Source: Gammaproteobacteria bacterium UBA7803 (GTDB lineage Bacteria > Pseudomonadota > Gammaproteobacteria > Pseudomonadales > Azotimanducaceae). Taken from it: a stretch of 7,837 nt of DNA. Both the position numbers and the translations under genes were made by a program. The notes below the pieces were generated by a model. The model saw only the letters and a list, made by a program, of their open reading frames with translations, searched no databases and was not told the DNA's origin. The DNA lies in NCBI GenBank assembly GCA_002480525.1, contig DLCH01000031.1, positions 1 to 7,837 on the forward strand. The letters run 5' to 3'. Below are positions 1-5,325 of this stretch, piece by piece. The stretch's first letter is position 1. Every line of letters starts with the position of its first letter.

Positions 1-613
1 GCTGTTCGGCGCGCCGGTGGCCATCGGCGAGCACATCGTCGAGGTGCAGCAGATCTTCAAGTCGGTGTTCAACTTCGGCGACGACTTCCCCGCCGACGGT
101 TCCCAGTTCGACCGGCTCATCGCCGACGGCGAGACCTTTCACGTCGGCGAGCTGACGGTCCGCGCCATGCACACGCCCGGCCACACCCCGGCGTGCATGA
201 CCTACGTCTGCGGCAATGCGGCCTTCGTCGGCGACACGCTGTTCATGCCGGACTACGGCACGGCGCGCGCGGACTTTCCGGGTGGGGACGCCGCCACCCT
301 CTACCGGTCGATCCGCAGGGTCTTCGAGCTGCCCGGCGACACGGTGCTGTACCTGTGCCACGACTATCTGCCCGAAGGCCGCAGCGAGTACGTCTGGCAG
401 ACCACGGTCGCCGACGAGCGGCGCAGCAACGTACACGTGCGCGACGGCGTCACCGAGGCCGAGTACGTGAAGATGCGCGAGGCCCGGGATCGCACCCTCG
501 ACGTGCCGAAGCTGCTGCTGCCGTCGGTGCAGGTGAACATCCGGGCCGGCCGGGTGCCGCCGCCGGAGGGCAACGGCGTGTCCTATCTGAAGATTCCGGT
601 CGACGCGCTGTAG
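1..613 (+). CDS. Persulfide dioxygenase-like MBL-fold metallohydrolase, 5' end missing
   Basis: The reading frame is open from the window edge (first full codon at base 2) to TAG at 611-613, so the start and the N-terminal HxHxDH metal motif lie outside. Visible motifs are HTPGHT (second-half His codon at 182-184), FVGDTLF (metal-bridging Asp at 233-235) and LCHDY (His at 359-361). The stretch RADFPGGDAATLYRSI followed by LPGD and a C-terminal HDY matches the ETHE1/Blh/CstB branch (compare RTDF...LY.S...LPGD...HDY in ETHE1) rather than glyoxalase II. Known members use mononuclear iron held by two His and one Asp to oxidise glutathione persulfide or a related persulfide to sulfite with O2, in the cytoplasm. 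A rhodanese gene follows 55 bases downstream on the same strand, a pairing often seen (and sometimes fused) in persulfide metabolism. The exact persulfide substrate cannot be told from sequence. Confidence 0.88.
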   Translation, partial: LFGAPVAIGEHIVEVQQIFKSVFNFGDDFPADGSQFDRLIADGETFHVGELTVRAMHTPGHTPACMTYVCGNAAFVGDTLFMPDYGTARADFPGGDAATLYRSIRRVFELPGDTVLYLCHDYLPEGRSEYVWQTTVADERRSNVHVRDGVTEAEYVKMREARDRTLDVPKLLLPSVQVNIRAGRVPPPEGNGVSYLKIPVDAL

Positions 614-658
614 CGCGTCGAGTCGATCCGCTGCTCATCAACTCTCTTCCCATCAACC

Positions 659-664
659 AGGAGG
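659..664 (+). promoter_or_regulatory. Strong Shine-Dalgarno of the rhodanese gene
   Basis: AGGAGG sits four bases before the ATG at 669. It fixes the start of the rhodanese gene and shows that the gene has its own translation initiation signal rather than depending on the upstream gene. Confidence 0.8.
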
Positions 665-668
665 CAAC

Positions 669-1055
669 ATGTCACTGAAACGCGGCGTCAAGCAGATGCT
701 GGCGGAAGCCAACGCCGAGATCGATACCGTGTCGGTGCACGACGCGGTATCGCTGCTCGATGATCCCGAGGTGGTGTTCGTGGACATCCGCGAGCACGTG
801 GAGCGCGCCCAGGGCACCGTGCCGGGCTCGGCCCATGCGCCCCGGGCTTTCCTCGAGTTCCAGGCGGACCCCGAATCCGATGCCCACAACAAGGTGTTCT
901 CCAGCGGCAAGCGGCTGCTGCTGTTCTGCCGCTCCGGCGGCCGGTCGGCGCTGGCCGCCAAGACGCTGGTCGACATGGGCGTGCCGAACGTCGCCCACAT
1001 CGCCGGCGGCTTCGCTGCCTGGGAAGCCGCGAAAGCCCCGGTCGACAAGCCCTGA
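669..1055 (+). CDS. Single-domain rhodanese-like sulfurtransferase
   Basis: The 128-residue protein is one rhodanese domain with a short N-terminal extension. VVFVDIRE is the typical DxR strand/turn near residues 35-42. The active-site loop is CRSGGRS with the nucleophilic Cys at residue 87, and HIAGGFAAW is the usual closing motif. The six-residue loop after Cys is the size of sulfur-transferring rhodaneses, not the longer loop of Cdc25-type phosphatases. Such proteins carry a sulfane sulfur as a cysteine persulfide and pass it between thiols. Next to a persulfide dioxygenase, the likely job is to form or consume the glutathione (or other thiol) persulfide substrate. No signal peptide is seen, so it is probably cytoplasmic. 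The start is fixed by AGGAGG at 659-664. A REP doublet begins nine bases after its TGA. Confidence 0.92.
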   Translation: MSLKRGVKQMLAEANAEIDTVSVHDAVSLLDDPEVVFVDIREHVERAQGTVPGSAHAPRAFLEFQADPESDAHNKVFSSGKRLLLFCRSGGRSALAAKTLVDMGVPNVAHIAGGFAAWEAAKAPVDKP

Positions 1056-1063
1056 CCCGTGGC

Positions 1064-1141
1064 CCCGTAGGAGCGCCCTCCCGGGCACGATCCTCCGGGA
1101 TCGACGAGTTCGGATCGCGCCCGGGAGGGCGCTCCTACGGG
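1064..1141. repeat. REP doublet (REPIN-like), inverted pair
   Basis: Two REP units face each other: 1067-1091 on + and 1114-1138 on -. The outer arms 1064-1086 and 1119-1141 are a perfect 23-base inverted repeat. Each unit has the head GTAGGAG followed by a palindrome GCGCCC-TCCC-GGGC(A/G)C and GAT. The left copy has one stem mismatch (A for G); the right copy pairs fully. The spacer between arms also holds a perfect 6-bp hairpin, CGATCC/GGATCG, at 1088-1103. REP doublets of this kind are mobilised in trans by RAYT transposases; no RAYT gene is in the window. Lying between two same-strand genes, the structure could partly terminate transcription or stabilise the upstream mRNA. Neither effect is demonstrated here. 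Confidence 0.9.
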
Positions 1142-1158
1142 TGGGGTGTGGCGCCTCG

Positions 1159-2850
1159 ATGATGAAGCTGACCAGCTACTCGCGCGCGGATCTCACCGGC
1201 GACCTGATCGCCGGCGTGGTGACGGCGACCCTGCTGATCCCGCAGGCCATGGCGTACTCACAGCTCGCCGGGCTGCCACCGGAGATCGGTCTGTACGCCA
1301 GCATGGCCCCGCCGGTGCTGTACGCCCTGGTCGGCTCCAGCCGCACCATGGCCGTCGGCCCGGTCGCGGTGGCGTCGCTGATGCTCGCCGCGGCGCTCGG
1401 CGCGCGCTGGACGCCGGGATCGCCGGAGTACCTGGCCGGGGCCGTCGTCGTGGCCGGGCTGGTGGGTGTGTTCCTGCTGGTGATGGGCCTGGCGCGCCTC
1501 GGCGTGGTGGCCAACTTCCTCAGCCACCCGGTGCTGTCGGGATTCACCAATGCGGCCGCGCTGGTGATTCTCGTCAGCCAGCTTCCGCCGCTGCTCGGCA
1601 TCAGCGTTCCCCGCGGCAGCATCGATCAGGTCGTCGCCGCGCTGGCCGGCGGGCTGGACCGGATGCACGGCGCCACCGCCCTGCTCGGGCTGCTGGCCGC
1701 CGCGCTGCTGCTCGGCGTGTCCCGGCTGGGCAGCCGCGGCCTGCAGGCGCTCGGCGTGGCGGCCGCCCGTGCCGACGTGGCCGTGCGCGCGTTTCCGCTG
1801 GCGCTGGTGGCGGGCGCCACCGCCGCGGTGGCGGCCGGGCTCGCGGGACAGGGCGTCGCCGTCGTCGGGGAGATTCCCCGGGGCCTGCCGTCGGTCGCCT
1901 TGCCCCCGCTCGACCCGGACCTGTGGCAGGACCTGGCCGGGCCGGCAGCCGCCATCGCGCTGGTGAGCTTCGTCGAGAGCCTGTCCATCGCCCGGGTGCT
2001 GGGCGCCCGCCGCCGGCAGAAGGTCGTCGCCGATCGGGAACTGCTTGGGCTCGGCCTGGCCAACACGGGCGCCGCGCTGACCGGTGCGAGTCCCGTGTGC
2101 GGCGGCTTCAGCCGCTCGGTGGTGAATTTCGAAGCGGGCGCCCGGACCCAGCTCGCCGGCGTCGTGACGGCCGTGATGATCGGTCTGACCGCGCTCCTGC
2201 TCACGCCGTTGTTCCACGATCTGCCGGTGGCGGTGCTGGCCGCCATCGTGGTGGTGTCGGTCACGACCCTGTTCGACCTCCATACCCTGCGGCTGTGCTG
2301 GCGATACAACCGGGCGGACGCGCTGGCGCTGACGGCGACCTTCGCCGCCGTGCTCGCCGAAGGCGTGGAAGCCGGCATTCTGGTCGGCGTCGTGCTGTCG
2401 GCGATGCTGTTCCTGTGGCGGACCAGCCGGCCCCATACCGCCGTGGTGGGCCGGGTCGGCGACACCGAGCACTTCCGCAACGTCGCCCGCCATGCCGTCA
2501 CCACCTATCCCGGGCTGCTCGCCATGCGCATCGACGAGAGCCTGTACTACGCCAACGCCCAGGCGCTGGAGGATCTGCTGCTGAGCGCCGTGGCGGATTG
2601 CGAACGGGTCCGCCACGTGGTGCTGATCTGCAGCGCCGTCAACTTCATCGACACCAGCGCGCTGGAGACCCTGGAGAACCTGGTCGACGAGCTGCGCGAC
2701 GGCGGCGTGACGCTGCATCTGGCGGAGGTGAAGGGGCCGGTGATGGACGGCCTCGAGAAGGTATCGCTGCTGGAGCGGATGCGGCCGGGCCGGGTGTTTC
2801 TGAGCACCCACGAGGCCGTCCAGGCACTGGCCGAACCCGGCGACCCGTAG
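1159..2850 (+). CDS. SulP-family anion transporter with C-terminal STAS domain
   Basis: The 563-residue protein has the normal SulP length. The hydrophobic core covers about residues 12-420, starting with the family signature DLIAGVVTATLLIPQAMAYS and continuing with GFTNAAALVILVSQLPPLLG and SFVESLSIARVLGARRR, then GLANTGAALTGASPVCGGFSRS and AGARTQLAG. A cytoplasmic STAS domain follows from about residue 430, with the anti-sigma-antagonist-like motif FIDTSALE (Asp498-Thr499-Ser500). SulP proteins carry sulfate, bicarbonate, dicarboxylates or other anions. The neighbours (persulfide dioxygenase, rhodanese) suggest sulfate or sulfite, but direction is unknown. The frame stays open upstream through the rhodanese gene, so the start must be chosen: ATG 1159 or 1162 fits the family N-terminus, with GTG 1141 as an alternative. 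No good Shine-Dalgarno is visible. The TAG stop lies inside a REP unit. Confidence 0.92.
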   Translation: MMKLTSYSRADLTGDLIAGVVTATLLIPQAMAYSQLAGLPPEIGLYASMAPPVLYALVGSSRTMAVGPVAVASLMLAAALGARWTPGSPEYLAGAVVVAGLVGVFLLVMGLARLGVVANFLSHPVLSGFTNAAALVILVSQLPPLLGISVPRGSIDQVVAALAGGLDRMHGATALLGLLAAALLLGVSRLGSRGLQALGVAAARADVAVRAFPLALVAGATAAVAAGLAGQGVAVVGEIPRGLPSVALPPLDPDLWQDLAGPAAAIALVSFVESLSIARVLGARRRQKVVADRELLGLGLANTGAALTGASPVCGGFSRSVVNFEAGARTQLAGVVTAVMIGLTALLLTPLFHDLPVAVLAAIVVVSVTTLFDLHTLRLCWRYNRADALALTATFAAVLAEGVEAGILVGVVLSAMLFLWRTSRPHTAVVGRVGDTEHFRNVARHAVTTYPGLLAMRIDESLYYANAQALEDLLLSAVADCERVRHVVLICSAVNFIDTSALETLENLVDELRDGGVTLHLAEVKGPVMDGLEKVSLLERMRPGRVFLSTHEAVQALAEPGDP

Positions 2851-2871
2851 GAGCGGCCTCCCGGCCGCGAT
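2846..2871 (+). repeat. REP unit overlapping the SulP stop codon
   Basis: The core is head GTAGGAG, stem GCGGCC, loop TCCC, stem GGCCGC, tail GAT. The GTAG head supplies the TAG stop (2848-2850) of the SulP gene. The 26 bases are the exact reverse complement of 2938-2963. Placement between convergent genes is typical of REP sequences. Confidence 0.9.
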
Positions 2872-2891
2872 GTCTGTAGCCCTGACATAGG

Positions 2892-2914
2892 CACGATCTG
2901 GAGATCGCTCCCAC
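2892..2914 (-). repeat. Diverged REP unit with GTGG head
   Basis: Read on the - strand this is GTGGGAG, then GCGATCT-CC-AGATCGTG. It keeps the REP layout (four-base GTGG head, GAG, then a palindrome), but the stem sequence differs from its neighbours while still pairing (CGATCT/AGATCG, 2894-2907). It faces the unit at 2846-2871 across a 20-base spacer, like the doublet at 1064-1141. A short ATGTC/GACAT inverted repeat lies in the spacer (2870-2888). Confidence 0.7.
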
Positions 2915-2937
2915 GTGGAGTCATGGCAGGGGAGGAA

Positions 2938-2963
2938 ATCGCGGCCGGGAGGCCGCTCCTACG
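2938..2963 (-). repeat. REP unit, inverted copy
   Basis: This is the perfect reverse complement of 2846-2871 and is identical to 2986-3011. Its GCGGCC/GGCCGC stem with a four-base loop would fold in RNA from either strand, so it may contribute to ending transcription of the convergent SulP and superoxide dismutase genes. Confidence 0.9.
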
Positions 2964-2985
2964 CAGGGCAGAGCCGGGCCTGGGG

Positions 2986-3011
2986 ATCGCGGCCGGGAGG
3001 CCGCTCCTACG
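2986..3011 (-). repeat. REP unit, second copy in the same orientation
   Basis: All 26 bases are identical to the unit at 2938-2963, offset by 48 bases as a direct repeat. It lies 46 bases beyond the stop codon of the superoxide dismutase gene. Between it and that stop there is only a short weak hairpin and no T-run, so these REP hairpins are the only strong structures downstream of the gene. Confidence 0.9.
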
Positions 3012-3056
3012 GGGGAGAGGCGCTCCCGGGCTCCTGCGAGCAGGCGCGGTCGCGGA

Positions 3057-3650
3057 TCAGCCGAGGTTCTTCTCGGCGAACTCCCAGTTGACCAGCTTGT
3101 CGAGGAACGCGTCGACGTAGTCGGGACGACGGTTCTGGTAGTCCAGGTAGTAGGCATGCTCCCAGACGTCGATGGTGAGCAGCGCCGTCTTGCCGTCTTC
3201 CACCGGCGTGTGGGCGTTGGCGGTGTTGGTCACCTTCAGCTTGCCACCGTCGACGATGAGCCAGGCCCAGCCGCTGCCGAACTGGCCGGTCGCGGCCTGT
3301 TTGAAGGCGTCGCGGAACTCGTCGTAGCCGCCGAAGTCGGCGTCGATCCGGTCCTTCAGGGCGCCGGTGGGCTTGCCGCCGCCGTTGGGCTTCATGCTGT
3401 TCCAGTAGAAGGTGTGGTTCCACACCTGGGCGGCCTGATTGAACATCTTGCCGCGGCTGTCGTCGTTGGCGATCTCGCGGATCAGGTCCTCGAGGGACAG
3501 AGACGCCAGTTTCTCCTCGCCCTCGAGCAGCGAGTTCAGCGTGTTGACGTAGGTCTGATGATGCTTGCCGTGATGGAAACGCAGCGTATCGGCGGAGATC
3601 ACCGGGTCTAGCGCGGTGTCGTCGTAGGGAAGCTTCGGTAATTCGTGCAC
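3057..3650 (-). CDS. sodB: Iron superoxide dismutase
   Basis: The 197-residue protein converts superoxide to hydrogen peroxide and O2 in the cytoplasm, normally as a homodimer. It is full length for the family. Metal ligands are all present: His26 (in RFHHGKHHQTYV, with second-sphere His30 and Tyr34), His79 (AAQVWNHTFYW), Asp161 and His165 (TIDVWEHAYY). The active-site Gln75 inside AAQVWNH, rather than a Gln later in the chain, marks the iron type and not the manganese type. The C-terminus VNWEFAEKNLG is also typical. The start is GTG at 3650-3648, chosen because AGGAGG (3664-3659) lies eight bases upstream and the protein then begins HELPKLPY like its relatives. It is the last gene of the minus-strand series but is separated from the TPR gene by 212 bases, so it probably has its own promoter. 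No signal peptide. Confidence 0.96.
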   Translation of the reverse strand: MHELPKLPYDDTALDPVISADTLRFHHGKHHQTYVNTLNSLLEGEEKLASLSLEDLIREIANDDSRGKMFNQAAQVWNHTFYWNSMKPNGGGKPTGALKDRIDADFGGYDEFRDAFKQAATGQFGSGWAWLIVDGGKLKVTNTANAHTPVEDGKTALLTIDVWEHAYYLDYQNRRPDYVDAFLDKLVNWEFAEKNLG

Positions 3651-3658
3651 TGGAACAT

Positions 3659-3664
3659 CCTCCT
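3659..3664 (-). promoter_or_regulatory. Shine-Dalgarno that decides the sodB GTG start
   Basis: On the - strand AGGAGG is followed by eight bases and then GTG. An ATG immediately after the motif (3658-3656) is out of frame with sodB and too close to the motif to be used, so GTG is the start. Confidence 0.8.
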
Positions 3665-3671
3665 TCTCCAG

Positions 3672-3699
3672 ATTGATGGCCTTCCATTGATGGCTTTCC
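3672..3699 (-). repeat. 14-base tandem repeat in the sodB leader
   Basis: Two head-to-tail 14-base copies (3672-3685 and 3686-3699) differ at one position. On the - strand they read GGAAAGCCATCAAT then GGAAGGCCATCAAT. They lie just upstream of the sodB Shine-Dalgarno, so they are probably in its 5' untranslated leader or promoter. Confidence 0.75.
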
Positions 3700-3826
3700 G
3701 CTTGCCACAGCGATGCCGTCTACAGGGATGCAGAAAGCGTGCCGGGCCGCGTGAAATGGCTGCCCGGCGCGGAAAGTGATCAGTGAAGGCGTCAATGATA
3801 CCGACGCGAGGTGAAATTTTCATGGA

Positions 3827-3852
3827 CGCCCCCGGAGGGACCGGCGGGGGCG
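3827..3852 (-). terminator. Possible terminator hairpin after the TPR gene
   Basis: The arms CGCCCCCG (3827-3834) and CGGGGGCG (3845-3852) are perfectly complementary with a ten-base loop, starting about ten bases past the TGA of the TPR gene. The following - strand bases contain AAAATTT rather than a clear T-run, so intrinsic termination is only possible. It would mark the end of the five-gene operon and separate it from sodB. Confidence 0.4.
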
Positions 3853-3862
3853 CCGCGTCGAA

Positions 3863-4516
3863 TCACCGGCTCTGCTCGTCCAGCCTGGCGAGCAGCGCCT
3901 GGATTTCCTGCCGCCGGCCCTGGTCCGCCAGCGTCCGCTGCGGGCGGTCCGGGGCGGCCAGCGCCGTTTCCAGATGTCGTCGGGCGGCCGCGTACTCTCC
4001 CTGCTCCATGAGGAACTCGCCCATGAAGTAGTTCGGATCGATGCCGGTGGGATTGAGGTTGAGCGCCGCGAGCAGGTGCCTGCGGGCTTCCTTGTCGTTG
4101 CCGAATCCCAGCGGCCAGCCCGGCACCTTGTAATACAGGCTGCCGAGGCTGGTATGGGCCGACCCCTGCAGCGCGCCCGGGTCGATTTCCAGGGCATGCT
4201 CCAGGGACCGGCGAGCCTCCTTGACCAGGCCCAGGGCGCCGAGCCCGCCCTTCTCGCCGGCGTAGGAACTCAGGATGATCCCGTTCCAGATCAGGGTGGC
4301 CGGGTCGTCCGGGTGGGCCTCGGCCTCGCCGCGCGACTGTCCCGTGAGCTCCGCCATGGCGTCCTGCCGGGCATCGCCCGCGAGCTCGTACATGGCGTGC
4401 GCCCAGGCGGCCTGGAGGCTGGCGACGTCGGCGGCGGCGTGGCCGCCGGCCATGAGCAGCGTCAGCAGCAGCATGGCCGGGCCGCGCCTCAGGCGGCGGC
4501 TGATGTGGTGAGTCAT
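3863..4516 (-). CDS. Exported tetratricopeptide-repeat protein
   Basis: The protein has 217 residues. It begins with a basic stretch (SRRLRRG) and a hydrophobic run (AMLLLTLLMAGG), then AAA before Asp30, consistent with a signal peptide cleaved around residue 29. A periplasmic location is therefore likely, and no lipobox Cys is seen. The rest is helical with TPR-like units, for example EARRSLEHALEIDPGAL, EARRHLLAALNLNPTGI followed by DPNYFMGEFLMEQGEY, and AAARRHLETALAAP. TPR domains bind proteins or build scaffolds, and no catalytic motif is visible. Its ATG overlaps the TGA of the upstream SDR gene in an ATGA arrangement (4516-4513), so translation is coupled and it belongs to the same operon. 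The partner and role are unknown. The twin Arg resembles a Tat motif only weakly. Confidence 0.8.
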   Translation of the reverse strand: MTHHISRRLRRGPAMLLLTLLMAGGHAAADVASLQAAWAHAMYELAGDARQDAMAELTGQSRGEAEAHPDDPATLIWNGIILSSYAGEKGGLGALGLVKEARRSLEHALEIDPGALQGSAHTSLGSLYYKVPGWPLGFGNDKEARRHLLAALNLNPTGIDPNYFMGEFLMEQGEYAAARRHLETALAAPDRPQRTLADQGRRQEIQALLARLDEQSR

Positions 4517-5325
4517 GACAGGGGTTCCTCCTGTGCGTGGGTCGTGGCGAATCGTTTGACGGTCCGAAGCTGCTGGCCGAGCGCCCGGTCGACGACGCCT
4601 GGCAGAGCCTGATTGAGCCTGGCGAAGAAGCGTTCCGGCCAGCCGATGACGACCCGACGCTCGTCGGCGCGGATCGCGGCGACGATGCGCCGGGCCACCT
4701 GCTCCGGGTCGTCGGCGGCATTGCCCAGGGCCTGGTTCATGGCATTCACGGCGTCGCTGTTCATGGACGTCCGGGTCGCCCGGGGGGCGACGTGGAGCAC
4801 CCGAACCGCCGTGTCGGCAAGCTCGCGGCCGAGGGCTTCGCTGAAGCCGCGCAGCCCGAACTTGCTGGCGCAGTAGATGGCGTAGCCGGGAAAGCCGATG
4901 GCGCCGTAGGCGGAGCCGACGTTCACCACCATGGCGGATGGCCGGCGCCGCAGATGGTCGAGCAGCGCGCGAGTGAGCTGGATGGGGGCCGCGAGATTGA
5001 CCGCCAGCAGGGCGTCGACGTCGGCATCGGACTGATGGTCGAGGAGCCCGAACCGGTTGCCGCCGCAGACGTTGACGAGCACGGCGCAGTCGTGACGCCG
5101 CGCCGCCGCCGCGAGCCGGTCGCGGTCTGCGACGTCCGTGAGATCGCCGATGCAGGTCTCGCGCACGCAGCCGTCGGGGAGTTCGTCGACGACGGCGCCC
5201 AGCCGTCCGGCATCCCGCCCCGCCAGGATCAGCCGGGCGCCGGCGCTCGCCAGCTCGCCGGCCAGAGCGCGGCCGATGCCGCCGCTGGCGCCGGTGACGA
5301 CGACGGTGCTGCCCTCAAGCTGCAT
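4513..5325 (-). CDS. Short-chain dehydrogenase/reductase (SDR)
   Basis: The 270-residue protein is a classical-SDR-length Rossmann enzyme. TGASGGIG (residues 11-18) is the dinucleotide-binding glycine motif, and AGRD with Arg37 after strand 2 suggests NADP(H). GDLTD (60-64) is the adenine-ring contact. The catalytic tetrad Asn110, Ser138, Tyr151 and Lys155 is complete (GSAYG; YCASK). Two departures are visible: the usual NNAG strand-4 motif reads NVCGG (85-89), and the PG-motif after strand 6 reads APRATRT. The tail (RRVVIGWPERFFARLNQALPG) is longer and more basic than in simple dehydrogenases. It would oxidise an alcohol or reduce a carbonyl, substrate unknown. The ATG at 5325 overlaps the 3' end of the diiron-oxidase-like gene by 11 bases, so it is translationally coupled. 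In context the substrate may be the acyl-derived product of the neighbouring ligase and oxidase. Confidence 0.9.
   Translation of the reverse strand: MQLEGSTVVVTGASGGIGRALAGELASAGARLILAGRDAGRLGAVVDELPDGCVRETCIGDLTDVADRDRLAAAARRHDCAVLVNVCGGNRFGLLDHQSDADVDALLAVNLAAPIQLTRALLDHLRRRPSAMVVNVGSAYGAIGFPGYAIYCASKFGLRGFSEALGRELADTAVRVLHVAPRATRTSMNSDAVNAMNQALGNAADDPEQVARRIVAAIRADERRVVIGWPERFFARLNQALPGVVDRALGQQLRTVKRFATTHAQEEPLS

Larger units (their letters stand above)
3651..3862 (-). promoter_or_regulatory. Intergenic region presumed to hold the sodB promoter
   Basis: The 212 bases between the TPR gene and sodB are less GC-rich than the flanking genes and hold no credible ORF. They contain the 14-base tandem repeat, the sodB Shine-Dalgarno and, at the TPR end, a GC-rich hairpin. 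I could not identify a convincing -35/-10 pair or Fur box. TTGACG (3795-3790 on -) resembles a -35 but has no -10 at the right spacing. The promoter assignment rests on position only. Confidence 0.4.

Noticed and set aside
760..1158. Upstream extension of the SulP frame through the rhodanese gene
   Set aside because: The frame is open only because of high GC. Its translation there is the out-of-frame rhodanese sequence and then the REP doublet, and the family N-terminus begins at about 1159.
1258..2811. 517-codon open frame on the - strand opposite the SulP gene
   Set aside because: It is rich in His, Arg, Gln and Gly with no domain pattern, as expected for the antisense of a GC-rich membrane-protein gene. 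The + frame has clear SulP and STAS motifs.
2846..3011. CRISPR array
   Set aside because: The repeats are palindromic REP units in mixed orientations with unequal, non-spacer-like gaps (20, 23 and 23 bases), and no cas gene is present.
3012..3056. Intrinsic terminator directly after sodB
   Set aside because: Only a 5-bp CCTGC/GCAGG hairpin with a two-base loop is visible, with no T-run.
3007..3823. Two overlapping - strand frames across sodB and its leader
   Set aside because: They overlap sodB in other frames or lie in its leader. The ATG at 3658 directly abuts the Shine-Dalgarno with no spacing. The sodB frame has every catalytic residue.
3775..3830. sodB promoter or Fur box
   Set aside because: TTGACG and TATCAT occur on the - strand but not at workable spacing with partners, and AATGATA is only a weak partial match to a Fur half-site.
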